Part shown: positions 46,101 through 58,158 of the stretch, one piece after another
Numbering within the stretch: position 1 is the stretch's first letter
Layout of the letters: each line of letters begins with the position of its first letter
Source of the DNA: Coriaria nepalensis
Taxonomy: Eukaryota; Streptophyta; Magnoliopsida; Cucurbitales; Coriariaceae
DNA: 64,000 nucleotides
Assembly (NCBI GenBank): GCA_027186245.1
Contig: CP114498.1
Coordinates: 5,277,501 to 5,341,500 of the forward strand
Direction of reading: 5' to 3'
Translations under genes and position numbers: made by a program
The notes under the pieces: model-generated
Told to the model about the DNA's origin: nothing
Databases searched by the model: none
The model's input: the letters and a program-made list of their open reading frames with translations, nothing else

Positions 46101-49100
46101 CTTGTGAGCTACTTATTCTGTAGGCCCGTCCAAGAAGTGGCACATTGCATTAGGAGCACTTTGTAAAACAGAGTGTGACCATGTCTACTCTTGGTTTGAC
46201 TCTAATACTATGTTAAATTTTAAAGCCTATTATTTCTACTCGTAAAAGGCCTTGTAGAAGGACATGAAACTTTTTACTCTTAAACCATCTAGGCTTCTTT
46301 TCTCCTGGAAATATGGAATAGGCTTCTTTTCTCCTGGCAATATGGAATATATTCCAAACAATTTTTTTCTTACGTTCAATTGGTATTAGTAACATTCCAT
46401 GCATCATTCTCCAGTAAACCCAGATTGAAGGTATTACTTCTCTTAACCTTAATGTGTTGTTAGAGGGGCCATGATGATGCAAGTTTACATCTTAATACCT
46501 CACTGTATGTAGTTGAAAAACTTTGGTAATTTCTATTATTTTCATGCTACAATACTAGACTATTTATACATAGGAAACTCTAGAGTAGTTATGGTAACTC
46601 TTAACAATCTATTTAAGATTTCTCCTAACATAATTTTCACGACATCTTTCCATATTTTTAACACTCCTCCTTAAGCTGGTTCAAAGATGTCTAGTAAACC
46701 CAACTTGCATACAAGTTTGTCGAATTGAATCTTGTGTAGTCTTTTGGTAAAGATATCTGCTACTTGTTGCTCTGTGGGAATGTAGGGCATATACACAATG
46801 CCTTCTTCCAACTTCTCTTTAATGAAATGTCTTTTAATTTCCACATGTTTAATCCTATCGTATTGAATCGGATTATGAGTAATGTTGATAGCTGCTTTGT
46901 TGTCACTATAAAGTGTCATAGGAGTAGTACCTAAGATTTTTAGGTCCTCAAGTAGTCTCTTTAACCGTACTACTATTTCACAAATCCCATGAGCAACCGC
47001 TTTAAACTCAGCTTCTACACTACTTCTAGCTATTACATTCTATTTTTTACTTTTCCAAGTTACTAAATTCCCGCCAACATAAGTACAATGGCCGGAAGTA
47101 GATTTTCTACCAGTCACACTACCAACCCAATCATCATCTGTAAATGCTTCAATTCTGATGTGACCACGATTTTGGAATAGTAACCCCCTTCCCAATTTTC
47201 CTTTTAGGTATTTTAGAATTCTGTACACAGCGGCAAAATGTTCTTCTCTAGGTGAGTGCATGAATTGAACGGGCTACCTCCAACTTTAAGTTTGCTTCCA
47301 TAGGAGTTTCAACCGGTTTGCATCTTAGGTACCCTATTTCCTTGAGCAGTTTAAGAACATCTTTCCTTTAAGAAAGTGACATCCATACTCGCAAAGAATT
47401 TTTTTGAGGTAGGATTATAGCATTTATACCCTTTTTGATTTGGAGAATAGCCCACAAAGACACTTTTCAGATCTAAGATCAAGTTTTGATCGATTATGTT
47501 TGTTTATTTGAACAAAAACTATGCAGCCAAAAATTCTAGAGGACAAGGAATTGAAAGTCCGGATGTAGAATTGAATTGAAGTATTCCTTGCCATTATCAG
47601 TTCTAAGAAACACCCAACATATCCTAGTATGGTCATCAATAAATGAGATAAACCATCTAGTACCAGAAATAGTTGTTACTCTAGAGGGTTCCCAAATGTC
47701 AATGTGAATTAAGTAGAATGGTCTAAAAGCTTGATAAAAATGAGATTGATAGGAAACTATGATATTTTGATAATTGACAAGGTTCACATTGAAGACATAT
47801 TGAGTTAACATTATTATCTTTAAAGAAGGATGAAAACAAATGCTTAAGATAAGGAAAATTAGGATGACCTAACCTATAGTTCCATAACATTATTTTATCT
47901 CTAACAGGAATAGAAATATTACTACTGGCAACTTAAGCTTGTCTACGCTCGATAGTCGAGTCATCAAAATAATAGAGTCCATCAACCATTCTAGCACTAC
48001 CAATCATCTTCTTCGAATGTTGATCCTGAAATTCACAATAAGAATCATAGAATTTCAACAGGGGAATTATAATCTTTAGTGAGTTTGCAATCAGATTAGA
48101 GATTACATGATAACTTAGGAACATGTAATACAAATTTTAGGGTGAAATTCTTTGAAATAGCGACTGAAACTTTTCTTGCAATTGGAGATAAACTCTCATC
48201 TGCTATACGAATTTTAAGATTACTAGAACAACTAGTATATGAGGAGAAAACATGAGTGAAATTAGTAATATGATCAGAAGCACCAGAATCAATGATCTAT
48301 GGTTCTAGATTAGAACAAATAGTTGAAGCTATGGTAAAACTACATTTTTGAGAAAGAAAACCTGAACCTAAACTAGAAGTAGGGATTTGACTAATTATTT
48401 TGTATATTTGATCAAGTTGTTCTTTACTAAGGGATGAAGATGGTGTTTCGATTTCAACAGAAGCATGCATCCCATGGGTATTGTGATCAGAAGCACCAGA
48501 ATCAATGATCCATGGTTCTAGATTAGAACAAACAACTGAAGCTATGGTAAAATTACCTTTTTGAGCAAGAAAACTTGAACCTGAACTAGAAGTAGGAATC
48601 TGATTGATTATTTTGTATATTTGATCAAGTTGTTCTTTGCTAAGGGATGAAGATGGTGTCTCGATTTCAACAGAAGCATACATCCCATGACTATTTTTGT
48701 CCCCACTTCGGTTGCCCTTTTAGTTTTGAGGCTTTCCATGAATTTTCTAGCAAGTAGCCCTAGTGTGTCTAGGCTTGCTACAGTAATCACACTAGACCTT
48801 CACCTTCTCATAACCTCGAGGGTTGGCCATAGAAGGAATTAGATCCTCTTGGCTTAAAAGCCACTACTATAGTTACCATGGTTTTTGTTGATATCATGGT
48901 GTTAAGGGTAGAATTTTCAAGAGTTTCCATAAAACCCTTCTTTCCCATCATCATGGTCTTATGACTCTCTTCCCTTCTAATCTCCGAAAAAACTTCCCTT
49001 GTAGAGGGCAATGTTTCTTTTCCTAGAATTCGTCCTCTTGCTTCATCTAGGTTAGGATTGAGACTAGCCAAGAACTCAAACACCCTATCTTTTTCTACTA

Positions 49101-52100
49101 TTTTCTTGAACTGTGCAGTATCTGTTCCATATGCCCAGTCAAGATCATAAAACAGATCTAGTTCTTGCCATAACCCTAACATCTTATTATAGTAATTGGT
49201 GACAATCATCTCTTCTTGTTTCATCTCTCAAATTTTTGTCTTGATCTCATATACTTGAGCTGAGTTTCCCAAGTCTAAGAAAGTGAAGGATACTGCATCT
49301 CAAACTTCCTTTGCAGTATGCATATAGTTTTGACTAATATCCTCAACCATGGAGTTCACAAGCCAAGAGATAATGGTATAGTTCTCTTCTTCCCAGATAG
49401 CATAACTCGGATCCTTTATACTCGGTGCCGTTGTTGTTCCAGTTATATATCCCATCTTCCCTCTGCCTCAGAGAAACAGTCTCACTGACTGAGACCATTG
49501 TAGGAAGTTCTGTTTATTCAGAAGGTGGGTTGTAATCTTGATGGTAGACTTCTTATTGAGGCTTAGAGCCAACGGTTTCTTCCCAACGATCCTTGAAGAA
49601 TCATCGTCCATATTGTTGGAAGTTTAAAGAATAAGTCTTCAAATAGGGTCTGGTTTTCCAAGCCTATTAACGAGTAGAGATCACTGGCTAATTAAGTCAG
49701 TCGTGAGTGACCTTAGAAGCGCCCTTGTTCTGATACCATGAAAAACTTTGGTAATTTTCTATTATTTCATGTTACCCACTAAACTATTTATACATAGGGA
49801 ATGCTAGATTAGTTATGGTAACTCTTAACAATCTATTTACAATCCCATATTTTAGGAAAGTATTCTAAGGTTTCTCCTAACAGAATTTTCACAACATCTT
49901 TCCATATTTTCAACAGTAGTAATTGTATATGGTTGTGCAGAGGCTATATCCTCCAATTCTTTATAATACTTCTTAAAATATTTGGTATTCATTGCTGACT
50001 GTCTAGTGGCACAGGAACCTTTGCTAGGAGATTGGCCCAAGACTTTCCAACATGGCAGGTACTTTCCTGAATTGACCTAAGCTCATAATCCTTAACATAT
50101 GATGAAATTACCTGCAACATTTACATGTTTTCAAATTCTTTTTCCATTGGCAATGATGTGTGTTGGCTTAAAATTGTCCTACATTTGCAATCATGTATCA
50201 ATGTAATGACTTTTTGTTTCCTTGTATTCGCCTCATTATTACTAGTTAACACATACCTTATGCTTGTGTTAAGACATTTATATGACATTACTTTTGGTAG
50301 TGTCAGGATTAATAATTTTGTGCAATGTTTATATTTTGACAGTTTCTCTTAGTAGATTTGCGATGTCATGGTGATTCAACATTAATGAAGAAGAAGGGCC
50401 CTCACACTGTTGCAACCACTGCTATTGATGTTTTGAAGCTGGTGCGTGGTTCTTTTGCATTTACGACTCTGTCATTATTAATGAGTTTCTACAGATGTGT
50501 CTTGCAATAGAAAGCAATATCTTTCTCGTTATTTATGTTGCATTTGCATGCTCTTGCATGAGTTGTGAGCAATGTGAAGGTTAATCTGGTATTGTCACTT
50601 CTATTTTATGTTGAAAATTCATGAATCATGGGAACGGGGTTTTAGTTTTAACTAATATCCAAATGTTTGTTGGTAGAATATATGTTCTCTTCTTTTTTAT
50701 TTTTTGAATCGAATTGGTATTCGATGGCCTTCATCCTCCCATGTTTTATCTGATGTTAAACAAAATGTTACTCATAGGCCATGTGTAAAGAAAAATATGC
50801 CTTTTTGTTTGTTTTGTTTTTGTCTTTTTGGTTTTTTGGTTTTGTTTTTTAATATTTATTTATTTTCCTTCACGAGTCCAGCTGAAAATGGTGTAGACTC
50901 GACTATGAATGTAGAAATTTTTATGTTACTGATGTGACTGGAAGCTTTACCATTACATTTTAAGCCTTCATTTTTTAAATTTCTTATTCTTGATTTCCGT
51001 CCCCTATTGTAGCTAGCCTTTGGTATATATATCAGGGAAACAACATAGTGCGGTTCTTGGTAATCTCTAGGTGTGGGCAAAATTTTCTATTTATTATTAT
51101 GATTATGATTATTTTTTTTTTTGGTAATCTTATAATTTCAACCCTAACTGTTCATATATAACTAAGCCTTTGGAAATCTCTAATTGAGAACAAATTTTAT
51201 AACTACTGATGGACACTTCAACACGACAAGACTTGCTAACACTATGATGTATAAATATTTTGGTGAAATGTTTTTGTGAATGTAACGTAAACTAAAAACA
51301 TTAGACTAGCATATATGAACATATGAGCACGAGCAGAGGAGCGATTCGGAGGGAGGGGATGTGGTGGTGGTGCATGTGGGGCAGTTGCTCCTCATCACTT
51401 ACCCTCTAAAACTTATGAAAATTTATTTTTATAAATTATATGTAACAATAGTACATATTTGCCCCTATGATAATTTATGTATATATATATACAGTATACA
51501 CACAAATATCTAATATTTTATCGGATCAAAAACTCCTATCTATTTCACGTGCAACGTAAAAGTGTGTACTGCACTTAAGTGCACGCTGTTCTAATGTTAG
51601 AACATCTTCTATTTGCACTTTCAGTGTACTTGAAAGTGAGAAGAGTGCTTTCTATTTGATTTCTCTCTTAAGTTCATTTATATTGAATTTTTCTCCTAGA
51701 TTGTCACTGTATATCTAATTTAGCATTCTTTTCAACTTCTTTAATAACTTTATAAGTTAGATACAATTGATTTTGAATCTAAAAAGATATTGCTAATAGT
51801 TTAATTATATATCTTTTATTGCTAAATTTGTTAGAATTCGTAAAAAGAAAATGTGTTGAAATTTATATATTCAAAGATTGGTTAATATATAGTACAATAC
51901 ATACTTAATAGAAAATTAGTCTCATAAATATGAAAATCCTACAAACTATTAGTATCCAATATCCTCGCCTGCGACTCCCTGGGGGTGGGGTGTGCTGCCA
52001 TTGAAGACGGACATGTTATCTATCCGTACCTTAAAAATGTGGTAATCATTGTCTAGTATTAAATTCTCTTATTTGCTCTGTGGAGGATTATCATTTGTGT

Positions 52101-55100
52101 GCTATACTAGTACAATGTTGTATCGTACCGACCCTTTCATCTTCAGAATCTTCGCGTGGATTAGTGAGTGTCGAATGTAAATCCTAGAAAAATATACTTA
52201 CTTTACTTTTAGTAGTTTATACTTGGCTGGAAATTCCCTAGTTGCATTTCAAGAAATTGCCCAGTCCCCTCCTAGCTCTTAAAACACCAAGCCAGACAGA
52301 AGAAAAATTAAATGAAAAAGGTGCTCTATATGCATGGATAATAATCATATACGACCAATTTCTGATTTTCCTTCACCTCGTCTCGTTGTCAGGTTCGGCA
52401 GCTGAAAATAACACCCCGAGTCCTAGTTGGTCACAGTTTTGGAGGAAAAGGTATCTTATATATTGTTCGGTAATGCTACGTCAATTGCAACATGAACGAC
52501 TACATAAATATTCTTATCATTTGTACTAGTTCTTAATTTGCTTATGATATACTTACAGTTGTCTTGAGCATGGTGGAACAGGCTGCAAAACCTCTTCCAC
52601 GACCAGTGAGAGTAAGTTCTATATGCTAAGGTTGTTAGGTACTTGATAACTCTGCTACTTGGTTAAATCTTAGCTTTAAAGCTTTTGAATATTGAGTCTC
52701 TTCTGAAGTGTGAGAACCCAACTTGACATTAAACAATAAAAAACAGATATGTAGTCTGAGGTGTTACACCTTGTTGTTGGTATAAAAGGTTGCTTTTATT
52801 TTCCCAAATAGAGTTAATGTTCTTTTCTTTTAATATCTACGTCACTGTATTTCTAATATCCTTCTTTCATTTATATCTATTAGGTTTGGATTCTAGATGC
52901 CACTCCTGGAAAAGTTCGACCAGGTAGAGATGGAGAGGACCACCCAGCAGAACTAATATCATTCCTAAGTACACTACCGAAGGAGGTAAAAGTAGAAGCA
53001 AATTATGACATTTTTCTACCTCTTTTAGACTACCTATCAATATTTGGATGCACTGTATACTGATGTATCATATCCATTCTACATCAGCAATTTAAACTTT
53101 CTGATTGGGAAACAAGGAAATAGGATGTTGTGTAGATTATGACTATAGTATGTGTTAAATATTTAGGGTTACTACAGAATTATCTATCTAGTAGTATATT
53201 TAGATAGGTATTATTATTATTACTATTATTATTATTAGCAATATCATTAAATAATGATAGCAATCTTCCTAAGTATAATTATTATTATTTACTGGGTACC
53301 TATCTTTCTTGTGAGATGTTATTTGACATGAAAATAGAATTCTTTCTTATACAATCTTTGAAAAGTGAGGCACATATATATACAACTAGGAAACTAGAAT
53401 TAAGGAAACTAGAATTTAGGAAACTAGAATTAAGCTAATAATTAGCTATATACATATAATATACAGCTAACACTCCCTCTCAAGTTGGAGCATAGATAAT
53501 AATCATGCCTAACTTGTTACAAAGATAATCAACCCGAACTCCATTTAAAGCTTTCGTGAAGATGTCCTCCCCTAATTGTTCTCCAGTCTTCACATATCCT
53601 GTAGAAATCAAGCCTTGTTGAATTTTCTCACAAACAAAATGACAATCAATTTCAATGTGCTTAGTTCGCTCATGAAACACAGGATTTGATGCAATTTGAA
53701 AAGAAGCTTGGTTGTCACACCACAATTTTGTTGGTACTGAAGTTTTAAGTCCTACTTCAGTCAAGAGCTGATATATCTACATTAACTTGCACACAGACTA
53801 TGCCATAGCCCTATATTCCGACTCTGCACTGGATCGTGACAACATTTTGCTTCTTACTCTTCCATGAGATTAAATTTACTCCAACAAAGATACAATAACT
53901 TGAAGTGGATCTTCTATTCATTTTGGAACCTGCCCAATCTGCATCTGAAAAATAGTCAATATGAGTGTGCTCATGATTTGCATACACGATACCCTGTCTG
54001 GGTGCTCCTTTCAAATAACACAAAATTTGCTCTAACGCTGCCCAATGATGAACTGTAGGGGATGACATAAACTGATTGATAATATTGACCGAATATGCAA
54101 TATCTGGATGAGTTACGGTAAGGCAATTCAACTTCCCAACCAACCTTCGATATCTCTTAGGATCTTCAAATAGTTCCCCATCTTCTGTGAGGTGCATGTT
54201 CGGAGTCATTGGAGCGCTACAAGGCTTTACTCCCAATTTTCCTGTCTCAATTAATAAGTCAATGACATATTTTCTCTGAGATAGAAAGATATATTTTTTA
54301 CTCCTTGTAACTTAAACACCCAAGAAATACTTTGGCACCTCCAAGTCATTCGTGTGAAATTGAGTATGAATGAAAGACTTAAGAGATGAGATTCCCGTAG
54401 TATCACTTCCAGTGATAACAATGTCATCCACATACACAACTAATAGAATGATACCTGCTCTTGATTGTTTGTAGAACATAGAATGGTCAGACTTGCTTTT
54501 CATCATACCATATTTTTCAATTGCATGACTAAATTTTCCAAACTAAGCACGATGACTGTTTCAAACCATACAAAGATTTTTGAAGACGACAAACTCGCCC
54601 TGACTCCCCCTGAGCAACAAAACTAGGAGGTTGCTACATATGGTGCCTTCTGAAGATTCCCATGAAGAAAAGAATTTTTGATATCAAGTTGATGTAAAGG
54701 CCAATTATGACTAGCTGCCATTGAAATAAACAATCGAACGTATGTCAATTTCACAATAGGAGAAAAAGTGTTAGAATAGTCTACTCCATAGGCTTGAGCA
54801 TAGCCCTTAGCGATAAGACGGGCTTTCAATCTTGCAATTGACCCATCCGGATTGACCTTAACTGCAAATACCCATTTGCATCCTATAGCTCGTTTCCCTG
54901 AAGGTAAATCGATCAAGTCCCAAGAGCCATTGTCATCTAAAGCATTCATCTCCTCTATCATTGCATCATGTCAACCTGGATGAGATATGGCTTCACGAAC
55001 ATTTTTAGGAATATAAATAGAATCAAGGGAAGCAATAAAAGAACAAGAGGAAGATGACAAACCGTTATAAGAAACAAAAGAAGAAATAGGATAAGACACT

Positions 55101-57201
55101 AACATTTACCTTTGCATAACGCAATAGGAAGATCATCGCTCAGGACTGGATTTGATGACGAAGGAGCAGATGCAGGACATGAATAAAGAGGTTGATGCTT
55201 GGAGTAGACTTGAGTAATAGGAGGCTTGACATGAGCTGATTTCGAGATAGGGGTAGAGGATGTGATAGAATAGACCAACAAATCATCATCCTCCCCTTGA
55301 CGAGCAGGAATAGGTGAAGACAGAAAATACGGTGTGTCTTCCACGAAGGTAGCATCAATGGAAATAATATATTTGTTAAGACTGGGACAATAACACCTAT
55401 AACCTTTCCGAAGATGAGAATAACCAAGGAAGATACACTTCAAAGACTTGGGATCTAATACAGTGACGTGCGGACGAACATCTCGAACAAAACAAGTGCT
55501 ACCAAATAACCTAGGATCAATAGGGAACAATGACTTATTTGGAAAAAGAATTTTGTAAGGGATCTCACAATGAAGAATAGAGAGGATGGCATGCGGTTAA
55601 TGAAAAAACATGTAGAAACTACATCGGCTCAAAAATGTTTAGGAACATGCATTTGAAATAAGAGAGCTCGTGCAGTTTCAAGAAAATATCTATTTTTACA
55701 TTCTGACCCACCATTCTGGGATGGAGTATCAACACAAGAAGTTTCATGAAGCATGCCATTCTGAGTCATATAAGATTGAAATAAAACGAACATATATTCT
55801 TTGGCATTATCACTTTGCAAAGTACGGATGGAAACATTAAATTGAGTTTTAATCTCAGCACAAAACACACAAACAGAGAGAATTCAGAATGATTTTTCAT
55901 TAAATATAACCAAGTTACACCAGAATAATCATCCACAAAAGTAACAAAATACCTAAATTCAGGTTTAGACAAAATTAGACAAGGACCCCAAACATTAGAA
56001 TGAACTAATTCAAAAGAAACACTAGCACGTTTATTGACTCTAGGATCCGAACTAAGACGATGATGTTTTGCAAACTGACACGACTCACAATCTAATGAAG
56101 ACACCTTACTATATTGTGGACAAAGTTTCTTAAGCAAAGAGAGAGATGGATGACCCAACCTACAATGAGTCTCGAAAAGAGAAGTGACACTCGAGCAAGT
56201 AATAGAAGTGGGGAGCGATGTGTCAAGAATGTAGAGGCCTCCAGACTCATGTCCTTTACCAATAATTTTCTTTGTCATAAGATCCTAAAATAAACAATGA
56301 TCAGGGAAAAATGAGATGTAACAGTTTAGATTACGAGTGAGTTGGCTGACAGAGAGCAAATTAAAAGATAAATTAGGTAAATGTAAGACAGATTACAGAG
56401 AAAGCAAAGGAGTTGGCTCACAAGGATTTGAAACTTGAATGCCAGATTTTGGTGGTATTGTGTGTAATCACAAGGGGGAGTCAGGGCGACTGGGCTTTTG
56501 TTCTGAGCAGGTGGTGAGAACAAAAGAACACTCCACTTAGGGATGCCAAAATGGAACCCTAAAATATTCTAAACCCTATGTTGTGTTTATGTAAAAGACC
56601 CAAAACAAAACCCTAATTTTGTAACAAAATTCAAATTTCGAAACCCTAATGCTCTGATACCATGTTATTTGAGATGAAAAGAGAATTTTTTCTTATACAA
56701 TCTTTGAAAAGTGAGGCACATATATATATACAACTAGGAAACTATAATTTAAAACTAGAATTAAGGAAACTAGAATTTAGGAAACTAGAATTTAGGAAAC
56801 TAGAATAGAATTAAGGAAACTAGAATTAAACTAATTGTTAGCTATATACCCATAATATACAACTAACATGAGAATATTGTATTGAGTAATTTTTGAAAGT
56901 GTTTTTCAATTTCCTAGTCTTTTTTTATTATACCGTGGTCTTTGGCCTACGATGTCAAAGTCTTGGGGTCAAATTCCATGTTTATTAGGTATCTCTTTCA
57001 GTGCCCTTTTTTTTTCTTTGTCAGTTTAGGGGTAAGTGTTTGTCTTCTTTTACAATGTACCTCTGAACTCACTCTATATACAAATTTGTTCATCATTGGT
57101 ATGATAGTGTGGTTTTCTTGTGCTGATTGTGTAAGGTCTCGTCCAAGTGGGATATCATGAATGCTCTAGTTCAGAAAGGATTTTCCAATGATGTAGCACA
57201 G
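40113..57201 (+). CDS. Alpha/beta-hydrolase fold protein, ten exons in window, 3' end outside
   Basis: Exons: 40113-40250, 40520-40654, 40789-40815, 41732-41822, 50015-50058, 50343-50441, 52393-52450, 52559-52611, 52884-52985, 57136-57201. All introns are GT-AG, phases agree, and 271 codons are open. Visible parts: a short, possibly plastid-targeting N-terminus; [13 protein letters not shown] (oxyanion-hole HG at 121-122); [12 protein letters not shown] (146-157); [10 protein letters not shown] with nucleophile Ser193 in the GxSxG elbow; VWILDATPG with Asp220 as a candidate acid. The catalytic His exon is beyond the window. This resembles the plant ABHD11-like family (Arabidopsis At4g10030 type), from memory and not searched. 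The substrate is unknown. The first exon could end earlier, at 40181, also in phase. Introns 4, 9 and 10 carry Copia elements; the exons look undamaged. Confidence 0.92.
41926..42052 (+). repeat. Copia-5 5' LTR
   Basis: 127 bp, TTTTAGTTGTATAT to CAGATAACA, matching 45180-45328. It is short, as usual for this copia group, and lies just after exon 4 of the hydrolase. Confidence 0.9.
42390..45172 (+). pseudogene. Copia-5 gag-pol with protease and integrase core deleted
   Basis: Gag: [17 protein letters not shown] near 42410-42460 and [19 protein letters not shown] near 42795-42850. The knuckle is [14 protein letters not shown] (43075-43116). At about 43155 gag passes directly into the integrase tail (VRDVRLH, then [20 protein letters not shown]), so protease and the integrase core are missing. 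RT has [30 protein letters not shown] and [11 protein letters not shown], with the second catalytic Asp replaced by Glu (near 44216-44230). RNase H runs to the stop at 45172 ([18 protein letters not shown]). Several stops are present. Confidence 0.9.
45180..45328 (+). repeat. Copia-5 3' LTR
   Basis: 149 bp, TATTAGTTGTATAC to AGATAACG. It has a small duplicated ttaattagctgtcaatta segment that the 5' copy lacks. Confidence 0.9.
45450..45850 (+). pseudogene. LINE (L1-type) ORF2 C-terminal fragment
   Basis: Translated pieces read [38 protein letters not shown] and RGRPLKT with stops between. This is the familiar C-terminal tail of plant L1-type non-LTR retrotransposons (RMLRWMCGxTRxDRIRNE ... 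LRWFGHVxRR ... RGRPKKTW). It ends near a short GATGAT/GACGAC run (45828-45850), typical of a LINE 3' end. It lies in intron 4 between Copia-5 and Copia-6 and is only a dead 5'-truncated scrap. Confidence 0.75.
45851..46508. repeat. Intron 4 segment with two related blocks and a 29-bp tandem repeat
   Basis: Two similar blocks, near 46000-46070 and 46235-46310, share (a)aggccttrtagar and ttactcttaaacyatctaggcttct. Inside the second, a 29-bp unit (aggcttcttttctcctgg...) is repeated in tandem at 46291-46319 and 46320-46348. The nature of the parent repeat is unknown. No gene is seen. Confidence 0.55.
46514..46663 (-). repeat. Copia-6 3' LTR
   Basis: 150 bp beside a polypurine tract (minus strand cttaaggaggag). 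Compared with the 5' copy it lacks a short insertion (acaatcccatattttaggaaa region). Confidence 0.92.
46671..49611 (-). pseudogene. Copia-6 gag-pol, RT core deleted, protease region duplicated
   Basis: Minus strand from the ATG at 49611: gag with [17 protein letters not shown], then [16 protein letters not shown] and [17 protein letters not shown] (49224-49000). A protease region occurs twice, with DSGASDH near 48500 and again near 48290. Integrase fragments ([21 protein letters not shown] near 47690-47630) pass at about 47380 into the RT end ([14 protein letters not shown]), so the RT core is missing. RNase H has [20 protein letters not shown] and ends [20 protein letters not shown], then stop at 46671. 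It is inactive. Confidence 0.9.
48271..48696 (-). repeat. 213-bp in-frame tandem duplication across the Copia-6 protease active site
   Basis: Units at 48271-48483 and 48484-48696 share nearly all bases, both starting tgatcagaagcaccagaatc on the plus strand. 213 bp is 71 codons, so the frame is kept. Both copies encode IIDSGASDH. The downstream copy has TAG where the upstream one has the Trp codon before it. Confidence 0.9.
49739..49915 (-). repeat. Copia-6 5' LTR
   Basis: 177 bp, TGAAAAAC to TTCAACA. It lies about 100 bp before exon 5 of the hydrolase, so its outer edge is close to the exon 5 branch-point region. Confidence 0.92.
50442..52392 (+). other. Intron 6 of the hydrolase
   Basis: 1951 bp between exons 6 and 7. 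It is AT-rich with T-rich tracts and a short TA run near 51479-51490. I recognise no transposon domain, LTR pair or RNA gene in it. Confidence 0.7.
53317..53472 (-). repeat. Copia-7 3' LTR with three minisatellite units
   Basis: 156 bp beside a polypurine tract (minus strand cttgagagggag). It contains three units of the AGGAAACTAGAATT type. Confidence 0.93.
53480..56395 (-). pseudogene. Copia-7 pol: GAG-pre-integrase, integrase, RT, RNase H
   Basis: Minus strand: a protease end reading NLLSVSQLT (about 56355-56330); GAG-pre-integrase and integrase 56278-55600 with [35 protein letters not shown] and [20 protein letters not shown]; integrase tail [20 protein letters not shown] (55500-55440); RT from 54961 with [20 protein letters not shown], and [13 protein letters not shown] (intact pair, near 54445-54405); RNase H with [20 protein letters not shown] and the C-terminus [11 protein letters not shown], ending at 53480. 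Frameshifts occur near 56000, 55620, 54600 and 53810. It is the best preserved pol in the window but not open throughout. Confidence 0.92.
56401..56490 (+). repeat. Inverted gag/RT scrap in the Copia-7 leader
   Basis: 56401-56468 on the plus strand matches the coding strand of Copia-5 gag (43011-43078) closely, although Copia-7 itself is coded on the minus strand. It is followed by 16 bases, GGGGGAGTCAGGGCGA (56474-56489), identical to the RT coding strand of Copia-7 itself (complement of 54595-54610). A normal-orientation leader resumes at about 56490. Confidence 0.8.
56663..56868 (-). repeat. Copia-7 5' LTR with expanded minisatellite
   Basis: 206 bp. It is collinear with the 3' LTR but has about six AGGAAACTAGAATT-type units (some partial), making it 50 bp longer. 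Confidence 0.93.
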
Positions 57202-57972
57202 GTACACTTATGTTTGTTCTGTACATTTCTACTCACGCTACCTCTCAAGTTAGGATTCTTGAGTTTATATATCTAGTAAAAGCCTGGCTCCACGATAAAT
57301 CCAAATAGTCCATTGGTTTTTTATTGTCAAAAGCTATACGTATCATGGTTTAGTGGTAGCTATGATTTGGTACAATTTTGGAGTCAAAACTGTGTGATGG
57401 ATATCAAGGTGTTTTCATATATGGATTCATAATGGGATATGCCCATTGTCTGCTAATTTATTTTATTGGAGATGTCTATTGTGTACCACTTATGCATCTA
57501 ATTTATTTTATTGCAGATGTCTATTGTGTACCACTTATGCATTTACTACTAGTTCAATTTATACTGTTGTATTCATGAAAATCAATCGATTTTACCACAA
57601 ATTATTACCAATTTAGAATTCTTTTATTACTGTTTCAAGTTTCAACGAATGTGTTACTTGAAAGACTTTGGAATCTACTTTTATCTTATGTTTTTACTTT
57701 TTCTTTTCCCTTTTTTCTTTCTCGTACTTATTTTATAATTTACTCTTTCCCCATAAGTGCTCAAATTTTTTGGATGGAGTTTATTATCCACGCATTTATA
57801 AATGCAGGAAAATTTCTTGTATACCTTATTCGCAAGTCTTACTGATATTTATATACATGTTTTTAGTCAGTTATGGAGGAAGGAATATTATGAGTATTAG
57901 ATACTAGTCCATGTTACTGTTTTTGCTATATAAACAATTAACTATTTGTGATACACAGTTGAAAATGTAGGT
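57202..57972 (+). other. Intron 10, first part, with a 45-bp tandem duplication
   Basis: No further hydrolase exon was found after exon 10. A 45-bp unit starting ctaatttattttattg is repeated in tandem (57453-57497 and 57498-57542). The open frames near 57651-57907 are T-rich and motif-free. Confidence 0.65.
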
Positions 57973-58152
57973 TGAATAATTTTTTTTTCTTAAAATAGTA
58001 ACAAATGTTACAGACTAGGTTATATATACAAAGAAGTAATCTATTCTAAACATAGAATACAGTCTTTATTCCTACAATTTAGGAGATAATATCTCTAATG
58101 ATCTATCCGAATAGCTTCATCTAATTTAGGAATTCTCTAATATTTCTTTCCA
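57973..58152 (-). repeat. Copia-8 3' LTR
   Basis: 180 bp. On the minus strand it starts TGGAAAGAAATATTAG right after the polypurine tract gcttgaggggggtgg... and ends ATTATTCA. Confidence 0.85.
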
Positions 58153-58158
58153 CCCCCC

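Larger units (their letters stand above)
46514..49915 (-). mobile_element. Copia-6 in intron 4, antisense orientation
   Basis: Perfect GTAGT duplications (46509-46513 and 49916-49920). LTRs are 46514-46663 and 49739-49915, TGAAAAAC to TTYAACA. The primer site on the minus strand (49727-49738) reads TGGTATCAGAAC, one base from the tRNA-iMet complement. Gag, protease and RNase H remain; the RT core is deleted. Confidence 0.95.
53317..56868 (-). mobile_element. Copia-7 in intron 9, antisense orientation
   Basis: Perfect TGAGA duplications (53312-53316 and 56869-56873). LTRs are 53317-53472 and 56663-56868, TGTTATTTGA to AGCTAACA or AACTAACA. The primer site on the minus strand (56651-56662) is an exact TGGTATCAGAGC. 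The coding part holds integrase, RT and RNase H; gag and most of protease are gone. A short gag scrap lies in the wrong direction in the leader. Confidence 0.95.

Noticed and set aside
48271..48696. CRISPR-like direct repeats
   Set aside because: There are only two long adjacent copies with no spacers; this is a tandem duplication in a retrotransposon.
57378..57907. T-rich reading frames after hydrolase exon 10
   Set aside because: They do not continue the hydrolase in phase, lack family residues, and partly reflect a 45-bp tandem repeat.
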